Source: Topomyia yanbarensis
Lineage: Eukaryota > Arthropoda > Insecta > Diptera > Culicidae
Length of the DNA stretch: 64,000 nucleotides
Assembly (NCBI RefSeq): GCF_030247195.1
Contig: NC_080671.1
Coordinates: forward strand, 32,524,343-32,588,342
Reading direction: 5' to 3'
The translations under genes were made by a program, and so were the position numbers. Positions 12,401-21,699 of the stretch are shown one piece after another (positions within the stretch are counted from its first letter, which is position 1; each line of letters opens with the position of its first letter). Below the pieces are notes generated by a model. The model saw only the letters and a list, made by a program, of their open reading frames with translations, did no database searches and was not told the origin of the DNA.

Positions 12401-13590
12401 CTCATAACTTTCTTCATTCTATCAAGCTCAGCCCTCCACCAAGGGGTTCCCCTAGTCGATTTAACAGTACGAAGTGGACAAGCTTCTTCGTAGGATGCTA
12501 ATATGAATGAGTTTGTCGTATCCACGACGTCATCTAAGTCGTCTAATTGACTAATTGTTGGAAAATATCCATGAAATTTAGTCGCCAAGTTTTCCAAAAA
12601 GAGGTCCCAGTTTGTAGATTTAGGATTACGATATGTCACCACATTGAAGGTGACATCAAAATGCTCGAAAAATATATATTTATGATCGGATAGAGACGGT
12701 TCAGTTTCATTTGGAACCTGCCAATTTCCCAGTTCATGCAAAATTCTATCAGAGCAAAGTGTTATGTCTAACACCTCCTCCCTCCCAGACCTCGCAAAAG
12801 TTGGTCGGTTTCCCACATTCAGAATATGGAGATTTGTACTACTTATGTACTCCATCAGTTCAGAGCCTCTCAGATTGATGTCTGAGCTGCCCCAAATGAT
12901 GTGATGAGCATTCGCATCACTGCCGATAATGAGCGGAAGCCCATTTCTGCTACAATATGATACAACGCTTTTGAAATCATCAGAAGGAGATGATTCGTTA
13001 TGCGGTAGGTATGCTGAACAATATATATATTTTTTGTCTACGTTTCCGACAGTCATTGTAACTGTGACAACACAGATATCGCGAGTTGTGAGCTCCGATA
13101 TGAGACACGCGTCAATAGCCTTATTTGTAAGAATGCAAGCACGAGGCATTTCACGTGGGTTAGTCATGCCTGTCTTGTTGTAAGCAATGAAGGCAGTGTT
13201 AAGTAACTTTCCAAAATAGAAGTTTCCTTTATGGAAATACGGTTCTTGAACCAATGCTATGGAAGCTTTACCTTCCTGCATGAGTCGAGATAAATTCATA
13301 GTTGCTGTACGTTTATGTTGGAGATTGACTTGTGCTATTCTAACCATTGTTGATTAGAGAACTGTACATTTCATCTCCAACACAAATTGCACAACAACTA
13401 GAGGACACCAAGCGAGTTGGGATGTTAACGCATTTAGCGAGCCATATCAGGTTTAAATGGGACATGATCATTTGATTCCCACGATTTGCGAAGAAAATAA
13501 TGGTCCACTGTGTCAGAGATTCGCATAACACAGCAAGGGCAAAACCCAAAATGCTCCGTGCGCGACTGGCATATTTTAGAAAATCCTGTA
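9491..13590 (-). mobile_element. LOA-clade non-LTR retrotransposon, near full length
   Basis: A minus-strand LINE of about 4.1 kb sits antisense inside intron 1 of takeout-like gene 2. Its 3' end carries a heptamer tail, read on the minus strand as CTGATTCCTGATTC (9491-9504). The same tail ends a short truncated copy at 17.6 kb. It has one long ORF, a 3' UTR of about 200 bases and a 5' leader of about 240 bases. The 5' edge is approximate, at about 13560-13590, where family C sequence resumes; a TSD is not certain. A single ORF with endonuclease, RT and RNase H resembles the Lian type described from Aedes. Confidence 0.85.
9709..13347 (-). CDS. LOA-type LINE polyprotein: endonuclease, reverse transcriptase, RNase H
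   Basis: An uninterrupted 1212-residue protein for target-primed reverse transcription. Residues 1-230 are an APE-type endonuclease, with E35 in LVQEP, D144 in GSDANAH and SDH at 220-222. Residues about 480-760 are the reverse transcriptase, with FRPISL at 510, FLDIEGAFD (D581), GCPQGGVLSP from 636 and FADD at 669-672. Residues about 937-1060 are RNase H, with D943 in YTDGS, E978, D1004 in CSDSQ, H1046 and D1056. The C-terminus has a CCHC-like finger (C1155, C1158, H1167, C1172). The start is ATG at 13347, where homology begins (MVRIAQVNLQ). All catalytic residues I know for these families are present, so it may be recently active. LOA clade is my inference from domain order and the NAHH/GHCG motifs; an I-related clade is the alternative. 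Confidence 0.92.
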   Translation of the reverse strand: MVRIAQVNLQHKRTATMNLSRLMQEGKASIALVQEPYFHKGNFYFGKLLNTAFIAYNKTGMTNPREMPRACILTNKAIDACLISELTTRDICVVTVTMTVGNVDKKYIYCSAYLPHNESSPSDDFKSVVSYCSRNGLPLIIGSDANAHHIIWGSSDINLRGSELMEYISSTNLHILNVGNRPTFARSGREEVLDITLCSDRILHELGNWQVPNETEPSLSDHKYIFFEHFDVTFNVVTYRNPKSTNWDLFLENLATKFHGYFPTISQLDDLDDVVDTTNSFILASYEEACPLRTVKSTRGTPWWRAELDRMKKVMRRAWNRRQRDDSRAFRSARSAYKKCLRSAERAGWQSLCTNVSSLNEASRLNKILSKSNDFQMNSLKTRDGVYVTEEKDVLNCLFDTHFPGCIDPELNNVHRFHSGDSDSWALARTLVSTESVKWAVDSFAPYKSPGKDGILPVLLQKGFDILKHVLKKILLSSLATGYIPKAWREITVRFIPKGGPSSYEEAKSFRPISLSSFLLKALERIIDHHIRNVSLVEYPLHKMQHAYQCGKSTITLLHDVVYNIEKAFSLKQSSLGVFLDIEGAFDNVSFQSILEATRGHGIPACISGWINAMLSNRILCSSLRQAEIRKLSICGCPQGGVLSPLLWNLVADGLVKKLNELGFPTYGFADDYQILITGFCIGTIFDLMQQALRAVEQWCRQVKLSVNPSKTSMVLFTKKRITTGVRPLQFFDSELLCADQVKYVGVILDSKLNWSAHIEFRVKKACMAFGQCRRTFGKTWGLKPKYIYWIYTTIVRPILSYGCLVWWQRGEVVTVQSKLNHLQRMALMALTGAFTTTPTAALEALLNIKPLHIHLKQEALSCAYRLQVTGLWNSNHVDLATSHTRLWSQMVTGGEDILAPSDITLTCSFPYRTFHVKIPSREEWLSGFMERQQQTQVVCYTDGSLMEGRAGAGVYCREMRLEQSHSLGRYCTVFQAEIFAIMCGVQSALQLSLSGRVINFCSDSQAAIKALSSDKSRSKLVIACRTQIEELSIVNTIYLVWVPGHCGITGNEWADELAGSAIDFVGPEPALPISTSWIREKIRSWASSEHRNYWRNLQTCRQTKAFLEQPCPVVSKNLLHFSKLHCGMLTRALTGHCKLNYHMATIQRAESFSCDLCESDYGTSYHLICNCPALAQLRLRVFSRPYIDETMFGRLKLRDILKFLIQCGKEL

Positions 13591-14066
13591 TCCTGTAATC
13601 ATGAGCATGAACCACTCTGCTCATGACCAAAATATCACGATAACATCAATAGAAAGATTCTTAAACCATGAACATAAATCCAGCTAGTCCGACAGAAAAA
13701 TCCGATAGGAAACTCATAAATAAAATAACACAGTAAGGCGATGAGAAATCACGAAAATCGCGAATAAGCTCCTGATATCATGAACATTGTTTGACTGCTG
13801 GCGGTGTATTCCCAAATTAAGAACAAGAATCATAACAAAAGCTAAACATGTCCAGCGAATAACAACAGTAACCCAATCAAACATTCAAATGTAACGATAT
13901 GTATATATCTGAGGCGCCCTATTTTTTTGGAAACATGAATAGTTTAATGAATACGAGGTTTATTATTAATAATTTCAGGAACCCGTTCGCTGTTTTTGTA
14001 AATCGGTCGGTTCAGGAAATCGTGATCTTTGTTTCATGAATTTATGGACGGATTTTTTTCCGTGTA
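13591..14066. repeat. Family C repeat, right part
   Basis: Continuation of the family C copy interrupted by the LINE. It carries CATGAACATAAATC, CAATCAAACATTC and the shared terminus GATTTTTTTCCGTGTAG, matching the copy that ends near 27376. Confidence 0.65.
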
Positions 14067-14465
14067 GATAGTATTTGATATGCTGAGTTCTTCGGTTTGA
14101 GTTCGATATTCGATTAATAATTTCGATCTGCTGAACTAAGTGCTTTAGGACAACCTGACTGACAGAGCAAATTTTACCGCAAATTCCCTGTTGAGGTGCT
14201 GATTGTGCGCCACACAGAATCGCTAAGATTTCTGTTTGAAATACGGTACAGTATTTACCAAGCTAAAAGGGTTTGGTCTAATCTAATTTTACGACAACGG
14301 ACACCAGCATAGGCTCGTCAGTGTAACGAACTACGTATTCTTGAAGTCGGTTGCTTCATCCAGCAAGACAGCCATTCCTCGGGCGAAATCCTCACATTGA
14401 AATTTTTAAAAGGAAAGCTACATGTGAGTGTACTACGGTTACTGAGAGCAAGTACAACTGCGGAT
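14067..14465 (-). pseudogene. Relic of LOA-type LINE, RNase H region
   Basis: The minus strand is a degraded match to the RNase H coding segment of the intact LINE (its 10235-10650). Shared stretches include CTTCGGTTTGAGTTCG, ATCGCTAAGATTTCTG, ACGGTACAGTATTTACC and ACGACAACGGACACCAGC. Frameshifts and stops throughout. It abuts the family C repeat on its left. Confidence 0.7.
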
Positions 14466-15540
14466 GGAATTGCTTAGCTTAAATTTTGGCCGGATATCAC
14501 ACAGCCTCTGGGCAGATTCGTCTGTACACAACAAAATTTGATAATCGAAGCCCAGCAAAACTTCACCGAATTACCATCAGGCGAAAATTGTGATAGATCT
14601 GCAGTTTTGTTTAAGCTTTCAGTAATGCCAATCGCCTCTATCGGCAACAGTTTCATTACTTCCCCGTACCGTTATTACGATGTCTTCCGCAAATCTGATG
14701 ACCTCTGCATTCCTAGACAGATTGAGCGTCAGTTCGCCATTGTACATCTCTTTTCAAAGCGTGAGACCCAGGATAAAGCCTTGTAGAACGCCTGCCGTCA
14801 TTCTTCCAAGCTCACGTTATATCACTATCCGAATAGAGGACACAATACACTTCACTTTCCACGAATTCCGGACCCTGGTTCTTCGATGAACCGTAATCGT
14901 TCTCCCTAAATGTAAATGTTAACCTGTTGACTGTAATCCTTTCCAAGAGTTCCTATATTGTATTCAGCAGGCATATTGTTCTATACGATGAAGAGTCCGC
15001 AGGAGGCCTATCTAGTTTTGGCAGTAGCACTGTCTACCTCTTCCATGTATCACAGAAGTACCCCTCGTCTAGAAGTTGTTGGAGATTTGTATCACTTCAA
15101 TGTAATCTTGTTCTATCTCACCGTACGGTATAATTGGCTAAATAGTTGGATCGTGCTCCCAGATGAGCCCTTCAACGAGAATACGGGGTCTGTCCCGAAG
15201 TCGACGATCTCTTCCAGGTTCTCTGCTGATCATAATTTTGGCTAGTTCTACTTCCGGCATTCGCGCTACAGGTAGTATCAGCTATTTGTATAGAGCAAGT
15301 TTTGCGCGTACCTGTAGGCTACGGGATTATAGTTGACTACGTAAACCTCGGAAAGGCCTATTCGCAGCCACAGCATGTCATTCTACCATGTGGTTATCAT
15401 TGTTATCGCATGTCACTAGTGTTCCAAGATATAATCTGGTACCGTACCCCATCGGTTCCCTCCTCGTAACTAACACCGTTCGAACTGCCATGCTTTCTCC
15501 AGCTAAATTACCTAGTGGACCGATCCTTTTCAAACTTTCA
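14466..15540 (-). pseudogene. Reverse transcriptase relic, R1/RT1-like
   Basis: Read on the minus strand, about 14600-14800 gives TAGVLQGFILGLTL then MYNGELTL and RFAEDIVITVRGS. These match the RT blocks usually seen as GVPQGSILGPTLWN and FADDIVI, with the catalytic FADD changed to FAED and the PQGS motif to LQGF. Stops and frameshifts are frequent. The flanking bases to 15540 probably belong to the same dead element but are too worn to place. Confidence 0.5.
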
Positions 15541-15876
15541 GCCGAGAAAAAAACCCATTAGTAAGCTTTAGGCATACGCTCGCTTCTAACGCTTGACTCA
15601 TTCATTGGGTTCTGTACAACATCTGGTTGCAGCTTCTTCTGTGCGGAAACTCACTTTTTCTTCGTGTCTGCCTCAGATTTGACCTCCTTGGGATGCTTCT
15701 GTAGTGTCTTCTTCCGTAGCGCTTGCTTCACACTGGCCAGTATTTCTCCATGAGCCGTAGTTCTGGTGCGTTGGGGTAGTTTATGTCATTGGGAACCCCC
15801 TTGGCTTCGTACCACTCCAGGACAATATTTGAATAGTGATACGAAGCTCTTCTCCGTCCAAAAGATCGTATGGCCG

Positions 15877-16391
15877 CACAGTGGGACGGAATCAAAAAAA
15901 GCCGGACATTGATATTTGCGACGAAACTATTGATTATAGCACATTGATGTCTTCGGAAAGGTTTCTTCATTTTTTAAGTAGTTTAATATAATGTTGGAAA
16001 ATTTTTATTTAAGGGGGTATATACGCAGATAAAAAAAATAACTTTGCAAGTTGTTGCCAAAATTGATAGGCATGTATGGAAAGTTTGTAGACGAAATGAT
16101 TTTATGAAACTTTGTTGAAGTAGCGAAATGGCTATCTGTTAAGCGAAAAAAGTTATTGGGTGAAATTGAAGTACATGTCGGAATACCCCCTTAAAAAGTG
16201 TTTTTTCATTGTAACTTTTTTATTTGATTTTTTACAGTTTCTCGATGTTCTAGAAAGTTGTACATGCTTTCAAAACACACCTTTTTGTGGAATAGACCAA
16301 CTCGCTATATCTTCGTTTTTAGGGTGTATGTCTGTTTTTTTGGTTTTTCTGGGCTAACTTTAAGGGGCTATGGTTTGTAGAGTAGCAGGTA
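15877..16391 (+). repeat. Left arm of 515-bp inverted repeat
   Basis: Pairs with 16726-17240. Examples of differences are CACATTGATG against CACTTTAATG and GATAGGCAT against GATAGTCAT. Such similarity suggests a young insertion or gene conversion between arms. Confidence 0.85.
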
Positions 16392-16725
16392 GTAGCAGCT
16401 ATATTTATTTTTTGATGTTCAGCAAGAAATACCCTATTGATATATATATAAATCATGGCGGGATCTAATAGGATCCTTGGAATAATGTGGAGTAAAATAG
16501 ACTAGCTTTTCAATAAATTATTTGTATTATGAAGCATGAAAAATAAACTTTTATGCGAAATTAATAAACATTTGAAATATTACAGTTCATTCCATATATT
16601 TCGACATTCAAAGTTAATTTTTTTTGTTATTAACATGCTCATAAGTCATCAGTGTCCTGCCAATCATCTTCTTCGTCATTGGATGAACAAGGTAATAATA
16701 TAACCGAGTATTCTAAGCAACGAAA

Positions 16726-17240
16726 TACCTACTACTCTACAAACCATAGCCCCTTAAAGTTAGCCCAGAAAAGCCAAAAAAACAGACATACACCCTAAAA
16801 ACGAAGAGATAGCGAGTTGGTGTATTCCGCAAAAAGGTGTGTTTTGAAAACATCTACAACTTTCTAGAACATCGAGAAACTGTAAAAAATCAAATAAAAA
16901 AGTTACAATGAAAAAACACTTTTTAAGGGGGTATTCCGACATGTACTTCAATTTCACCCAATAACTTTTTTCGCTTAACAGATAGCCATTTCGCTGCTTC
17001 AACAAAGTTTCATAAAATCATTTCGTCTACAAACTTTCCATACATGACTATCAATTTTGGCAACAACTTGCAAAGTTATTTTTTTTATCTGCGTATATAC
17101 CCCCTTAAATAAAAATTTTCCAACATTATATTAAACTACTTAAAAAATGAAGAAACCTTTCCGAAGACATTAAAGTGCTATAATCAATAGTTTCGTCGCA
17201 AATATCAATGTCCGGCTTTTTTTGATTCCGTCCCACTGTG
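16726..17240 (-). repeat. Right arm of 515-bp inverted repeat
   Basis: Reverse complement of 15877-16391, ending exactly at CCCACTGTG before the GGCCG duplication. Confidence 0.85.
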
Positions 17241-17527
17241 GGCCGTCGTGTTGCTTCAACAGAGGAAGCAGACGCTTCTGTGGTAGCTCCTTGAGGTAGA
17301 TTTCCCCGTTCACTGTCCCGGTAGCCACGAACAGCGAACTCCGTTTGCCATTTGTGCAGATTGCTTGCTAAATCATGTATTTATTAACAAACTTTGAAAG
17401 TTTCTGCTTCCTTACTTCCTGCGGAACATCAAACTTGTGTTGGGCGGTGAAGAACAGTAGCCCCGGAAGCTACCGGAAGTTCGCCTTGACGTAAGCCACA
17501 TCATCCATGATGCTAATGATGCTTCGT

Positions 17528-17638
17528 TAGCATCTGGGTTTAGGGAAAGGCACAAATCCCCGACCTCATACGGGGAACGTGCCATTTAAGCCAATATATT
17601 CTGATTCCTGATTCTGATTCCTAGCGTCTGGGTATAGG
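17528..17638 (+). mobile_element. Tiny 5'-truncated copy of the LOA-type LINE with TSD
   Basis: About 77 bases of the LINE 3' end (17545-17621) match the tail of the intact element, including CACAAATCCCCGAC, GGGGAACGTGCCATTT and the heptamer tail CTGATTCCTGATTCTGATTC. It is flanked by TAGCATCTGGGTTTAGG (17528-17544) and TAGCGTCTGGGTATAGG (17622-17638), a 17-bp duplication with two differences. Its orientation is opposite to the full-length copy. Confidence 0.8.
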
Positions 17639-18172
17639 TACAATTTCCGAGTCTGTGACCTTTCCACCGTTTATATATTCCAAATAAACGAATATATTTT
17701 TACAAAAAAAAAAAACTAACATATTCAAAGTCTTTAACACGGGAACTTTTTTTGAACCACGCACAAACATTCTGTATTATTTTAAGCTTTTATATTTTAA
17801 TCCCTCCTTACACCCTTATAATTTTTGTACTAGATTGTCTCCTACAAAGCTCTGGTGCAAAAGTCGGATAGGAACTATTTGATACTAACACTCGGTTAAA
17901 TGAAATAAACTTAAAGATCAGACTAAACCAAAATTTCTATTACACAGTTCTACAGTTTAATGCAATTAGATCAGTAATGCGAAGTGTGCCACTTCGAGTT
18001 TTATTTTTGGTCTCTGAATATAGCGTATACAAAAGCGAAAACAATATGGTTCGCTTTAGTTATGAACTTTTTTGTTGTTGAGAATTCCTTCCTCTCTCAC
18101 CTCTTACTTGGTCTAACACCAATTATCCGTCACCCTGTATACATTACGCTCTCCTCAAATCATCAATTTCAG
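17639..18172 (+). other. 3' end of intron 1 of takeout-like gene 2
   Basis: No exon or complete element seen. The intron ends with CATCAATTTCAG at 18172. I looked for a nearer signal-peptide exon ending in phase 1 and saw none as good as the one at 3925. Confidence 0.5.
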
Positions 18173-19066
18173 CACCCATCCTGACGGCCTGCGCTCGCGA
18201 CGATCCCAAGTTCGAGAAATGTGTCAAGGAGGTAGTGGAGCGAATTCGTTCCAACATTGCGGTAGGAAACTACGGCGAAGGTCAACCGCTGGCTCCACCG
18301 CTTGAACCTATTTTCATCGATCGAATGCACATTGATCATGGTCCCAGCTTTCAGGCCACTCTTTCCAACGTGACAATCAAAGGATCCGGAGACTTTTCCA
18401 TCCGACGGGTTAGGTGAGTTATTGCAACAAACTACTATCTACGAAACAATTATCATCTTCGGATAATTAACGATGGATCACAATGCAAACTCATTCTCAT
18501 GGATTAATCAATGTTGTTTACTCTCGTTTCAAACGCCAGGCTTGGTATAGACGATAAGATGATGAACGTTAGCGTGAAGCTTCCCATCATGCTTGTAAAT
18601 GGACAGTATTCGTTGGATATGCGTTTACTGTTGCTGAGAATCACCGGCCAAGGAGATTTTGATCTGCTGCTAAGTAAGTGATTAGCGAAGGAGCTTAATC
18701 GATTTCAGAAAACCCCTTCGTTTCCAGTAAAAGATACTTAAGTCGATTAAAATTATTCCAGATAACACGATTGCCAACATGCGGCTCAAATACCATCTCG
18801 TGCCGGGAGAAGACGGCCAGGAGAAGGTCCAAATGTATCCGATCCAGGTGAAGCTGCGGTTCGACAAGGGTCAGTTCAATTTGCACAATCTTTTTAACGG
18901 GGATCCGGAGCTGGGTCAAATCGGAAATAGTATCATTAACGAAAATCCGCTTATTCTACTCGAAGAAGCGAAGCCTGCCTTTGAGGAAGCTTTAGGACGA
19001 ATATTCAGTGAAATGGCCAATAGTGCGATCAGTGGTGCAACTGAGCTGGATATTTTCCCGCTTTAA
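18173..19066 (+). CDS. Takeout/JHBP-family protein, gene 2 (exons 2-4)
   Basis: Secreted hydrophobic-ligand carrier of the takeout/JHBP family (annotated in insects as takeout-like or daywake-like). The exons are 18173-18413, 18540-18673 and 18762-19066, with GT-AG introns of 126 and 88 bp in phases 2 and 1. Joined to the exon at 3925 they give 247 residues. The conserved cysteines are C28 and C38 (CARDDPKFEKC). The middle carries MRLLLLRITGQGDF, and the C-terminal family motif reads NLFNGDPELGQIGN then INENP and LLEEAKPAFEEALG, ending LDIFPL-TAA. It shares NIAVGNYG, LEPIF, IDHG and NVTIKG with gene 3 but not gene 1, so genes 2 and 3 are the more recent pair. The family fold is a single alpha-helix wrapped in beta-sheet with a hydrophobic tunnel. 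The ligand is unknown. Confidence 0.93.
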
Positions 19067-19156
19067 TTAGCCACGTAGGCAAAGTAAGCATGATCGTTTG
19101 ATAAATTTCTATTTTGTTGCGTGTTAAAATAATGCGGCACAGTCACCTTCAATTGA

Positions 19157-19162
19157 AATAAA
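19157..19162 (+). terminator. Polyadenylation signal AATAAA of gene 2
   Basis: Canonical AATAAA about 90 bases after the gene 2 stop codon, the same spacing as in gene 1. Confidence 0.6.
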
Positions 19163-19170
19163 TAGATTTT

Positions 19171-19675
19171 TGATACTGATGACTAACTTAAAAAAATAGT
19201 TTGACTCTAATGATTTGGCGACGAACCGTGAAATGAAGTGAACCATCCTCAACCTGTTTCGGAACAGACTGCAGGTTGTATAAAAAAGCAACAGTGATGG
19301 GATGATATAGCAAATATCTTTATTTAAACTATCAATTTACGACAGGATTTTGTGGAATCATACACCACTACCATAGACAAGCGGAAACAGCAGAGTAGGT
19401 AAAGGTGCACGGAAATACTGTACTCCTAAATATCTGAATAACATGATTCGAAAACTAAAAGAATCACGAACAATACGAAATTAGGATCGTGAAAAAATAC
19501 AATGTTTTCAGAACCGTTTTCAACTCTTGTTCCGTAACGTTATCTAGAATATCGGTAATTTTTACGTAAGCTAAATTATCGAGTCAAGTAGAGTTGTTAT
19601 CGATTCTGTTATTTTGTTACGGATCGAGAACTAGTTTGCAAATATAAAAAATCATTGTTAACAATCCGGTCATTG
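19171..19675. other. Intergenic sequence without a gene
   Basis: AT-rich sequence downstream of gene 2; no open frame or element I can support. Confidence 0.4.
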
Positions 19676-20907
19676 TACCGTCGTGCGGTGCTACTTTGGA
19701 TATGTGGGACTACTTTGCACACTTTAGTTTTTCAATATTTACTAACAGACGCGCTTTTATTAGTTTTATTATACCTTTGACATTTGTAGAGCCATGTCTT
19801 TAAACTATGTTGCAAATGCCTTTTGTCATTTTTTACACTGTTTACCAAAACAAGCAAAACATTTAAAGGGTCGATAAAAATGATTGGAGGTTCATAAAAT
19901 AAGACTTCTCAACAAAACAGAAAATTTTAAGTGGGCTGAGACTACATACTGTTTTTCGGAAAGAAGCAAAAAAATGAAAAATGGCGTTTTCCGTTTCTTT
20001 CTAGTATATAAGGATCGGTTTTTATGAGCATTCGAAGATTTTTGTGTCTTTAAAAAAGTTGTTGTTAATATCAACAACTTTACCGAAGATACCAAGCCTC
20101 TAAACAATATTTTGAGTTTATTCTTATTATTATTGTTATTTTTCAAGAGATGCTCTGTATAGTGTTGTATAATTTCTTTGAAGACATTGACCCTCCAAAA
20201 TTGGTGGTTGCGACATAATGTGATCTTGGCCGTGAAAAAACTGGTTTTGAGTCTTTATTTCAGAATTTTTGACATAAAAAGTGCATAACTTGAGAACGTG
20301 ACCTTGTGTACTAATTATGCCATCAATTTAGCTCTCAAATATACGTCATAAATAGCGCCTTATTTCACTTTTTTTATTTTGAGAAATTTTCAATTCCACC
20401 GTGTGCCTATTTTTATAATTGATGATATGAAAATTTTTTAAATGCTCTTAAAAACATATTGTGACATACCAGAAATAAACTAAATATTGCCATTTTTCAT
20501 CATTTTCCTTTTTTATCTACGTAAAACAAAATGCAGTCTCAATCCACTCAAGTTTTTTTGACAAGTAACGTTGTAAATGTTAAATTAAAATGAAGCCCTC
20601 AGTTTAAAAATTGCGATAAATGGGTGATGCTTTATTGTTGAAAAAGCTTCTGACATCAGTATAAATTAATTATATTTCAATAAAAGTAAATAAAACTGGT
20701 TAATTTTTATTTTATATCGAATTCAAGAAGTGTGCAAAGTAGCCCCCAGCTAGTCCACAAAAAATATTTTTGAACGCTATATGAACAACTTTTTTATGTG
20801 TGAACCAATTCTGCTCATATTTGACATAAATAATACATACACGATGACGATTATTAAAGGAGTTATAATTCTTCAAAATTGAAAAAAAAAAATACCGCAC
20901 GACGGTA
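19676..20907. mobile_element. TA-flanked non-autonomous DNA element, 14-bp inverted ends
   Basis: TACCGTCGTGCGGT at 19676-19689 is inverted as ACCGCACGACGGTA at 20894-20907. Taking TA as the duplicated target leaves a 1228-bp element (19678-20905) with CCGTCGTGCGGT ends. A second shared word, CTACTTTGCACACTT, lies inside both ends. No transposase frame. TA targets are typical of Tc1/mariner-like elements, but other families also use TA. Confidence 0.6.
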
Positions 20908-21699
20908 TCGAATCAGTATTCTTGATGTATTCCCGACCATGAGAGAATAGCTGGCCAATAACACGAGCATATTCTTTTCAGGTATCATACCCAAAAGTTG
21001 ATATTAGTTGTATATTTCATGTTTTTTTCTGTGCGTTCTTATTACAATAGGTTTAATATTTTATCTTAATATTATCTATGTATTTCAGTAATACCTTACT
21101 GTAGTATATTCTCTGGCATGAATACATAAACGAGCTATTGTATTATTACAGAATAGCTCCTTGCAGTGATTTTTGTTATTGAAAAATAGAAAATATTTGC
21201 TAAGCTTTTCATTCTTAATATATTTCCTATGGATATTGCAACTCGCCAGGGTGACAATGTAGCACTGTGTGGAAATATACCTATTTTTGGGCTTTACACT
21301 CCGTAGAGTGTATTTGTTTACGTAAATTTTGCTCACCGCTGTTTTGTACCGTTCACGTTTAGTTATAAATTTTTGTTCATTTTCGCGTTTGTGAACGGTT
21401 ATTTTTGTGCAGATAGGTGTAGTAAGTTTTGTTGAACATTTGTGTATAATTAGCATAGGTCACCGCTCTCCTCTTTCTGTTGAATTGATTGCTGGTTTTG
21501 CTGCAAGGGAGATGACAGCTATGCACCGAGGCAGTGCGTCGATTTGTTTTGGTCGTGAGGAAGGCGGCCATCGAGTTTTGGCCAGAGATAGTGAAAGACC
21601 ACGGACAAATACAGACGTCCTTAATCAACGAGTTCGGGACAGTTTCCAGCCACAATAGCCATAGTGCTAGGATGGCCATATCAGGCCAGTAGAAAAACC
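20908..21699. other. Unassigned, possibly worn retroelement sequence
   Basis: The minus strand has open stretches of 115-123 codons (21085-21456 and 21377-21724) that overlap in different frames and match nothing I know. The part near 21500-21700 may be an extension of the RT relic to its right. No host gene recognised. Confidence 0.3.

Larger units (their letters stand above)
15877..17240. mobile_element. Transib-like foldback element with 515-bp inverted arms
   Basis: The termini are perfect inverses: CACAGTGGGACGGAATC at the left and GATTCCGTCCCACTGTG at the right. The 5-bp duplication GGCCG flanks both sides exactly (15872-15876 and 17241-17245). The inverted arms run 15877-16391 and 16726-17240 (515 bp each, only a few differences per 100 bases), around a 334-bp spacer. 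A GC-rich 5-bp TSD plus CACAGTG ends fits the Transib superfamily. There is no transposase, so it would be non-autonomous. The near-identical 65- and 81-residue frames in the two arms are a by-product of the inverted repeat. Confidence 0.85.
15541..17510 (-). pseudogene. Tc1/mariner/pogo-type transposase relic, split by a foldback insertion
   Basis: The minus strand right of the insertion (17500 down to 17241) reads FFTAQHKFDVPQEVRKQKLS, then AICTNGKRSSLFVATGTVNG, GEIYLKELPQKRLLPLLKQH and DG. Left of it (15876 down to 15720) it continues with YHYSNIVLEWYEAKGV and PELRLMEKYWPV, then KHPKEVKSEA and WVSAQKK-like sequence with stops. These are DDE/D-type transposase motifs of the IS630/Tc1/mariner superfamily. 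The glutamate block (PELRLMEKYW) is kept. The second aspartate block, normally FWPDLAS, reads FWTEKSF and is lost. The gene is broken by frameshifts and by the 1364-bp element at 15877-17240. Confidence 0.75.

Noticed and set aside
13340..13630. 96-codon minus-strand frame overlapping the LINE start by 8 bases, a possible ORF1
   Set aside because: Its beginning lies in flanking family C repeat sequence rather than in the element, and it lacks CCHC knuckles or other ORF1 features.
16160..17005. Two nearly identical small proteins on opposite strands (16160-16357 plus, 16760-17005 minus)
   Set aside because: They are mirror images made by the 515-bp inverted arms of one element. No domain, and frames are simply open by chance.
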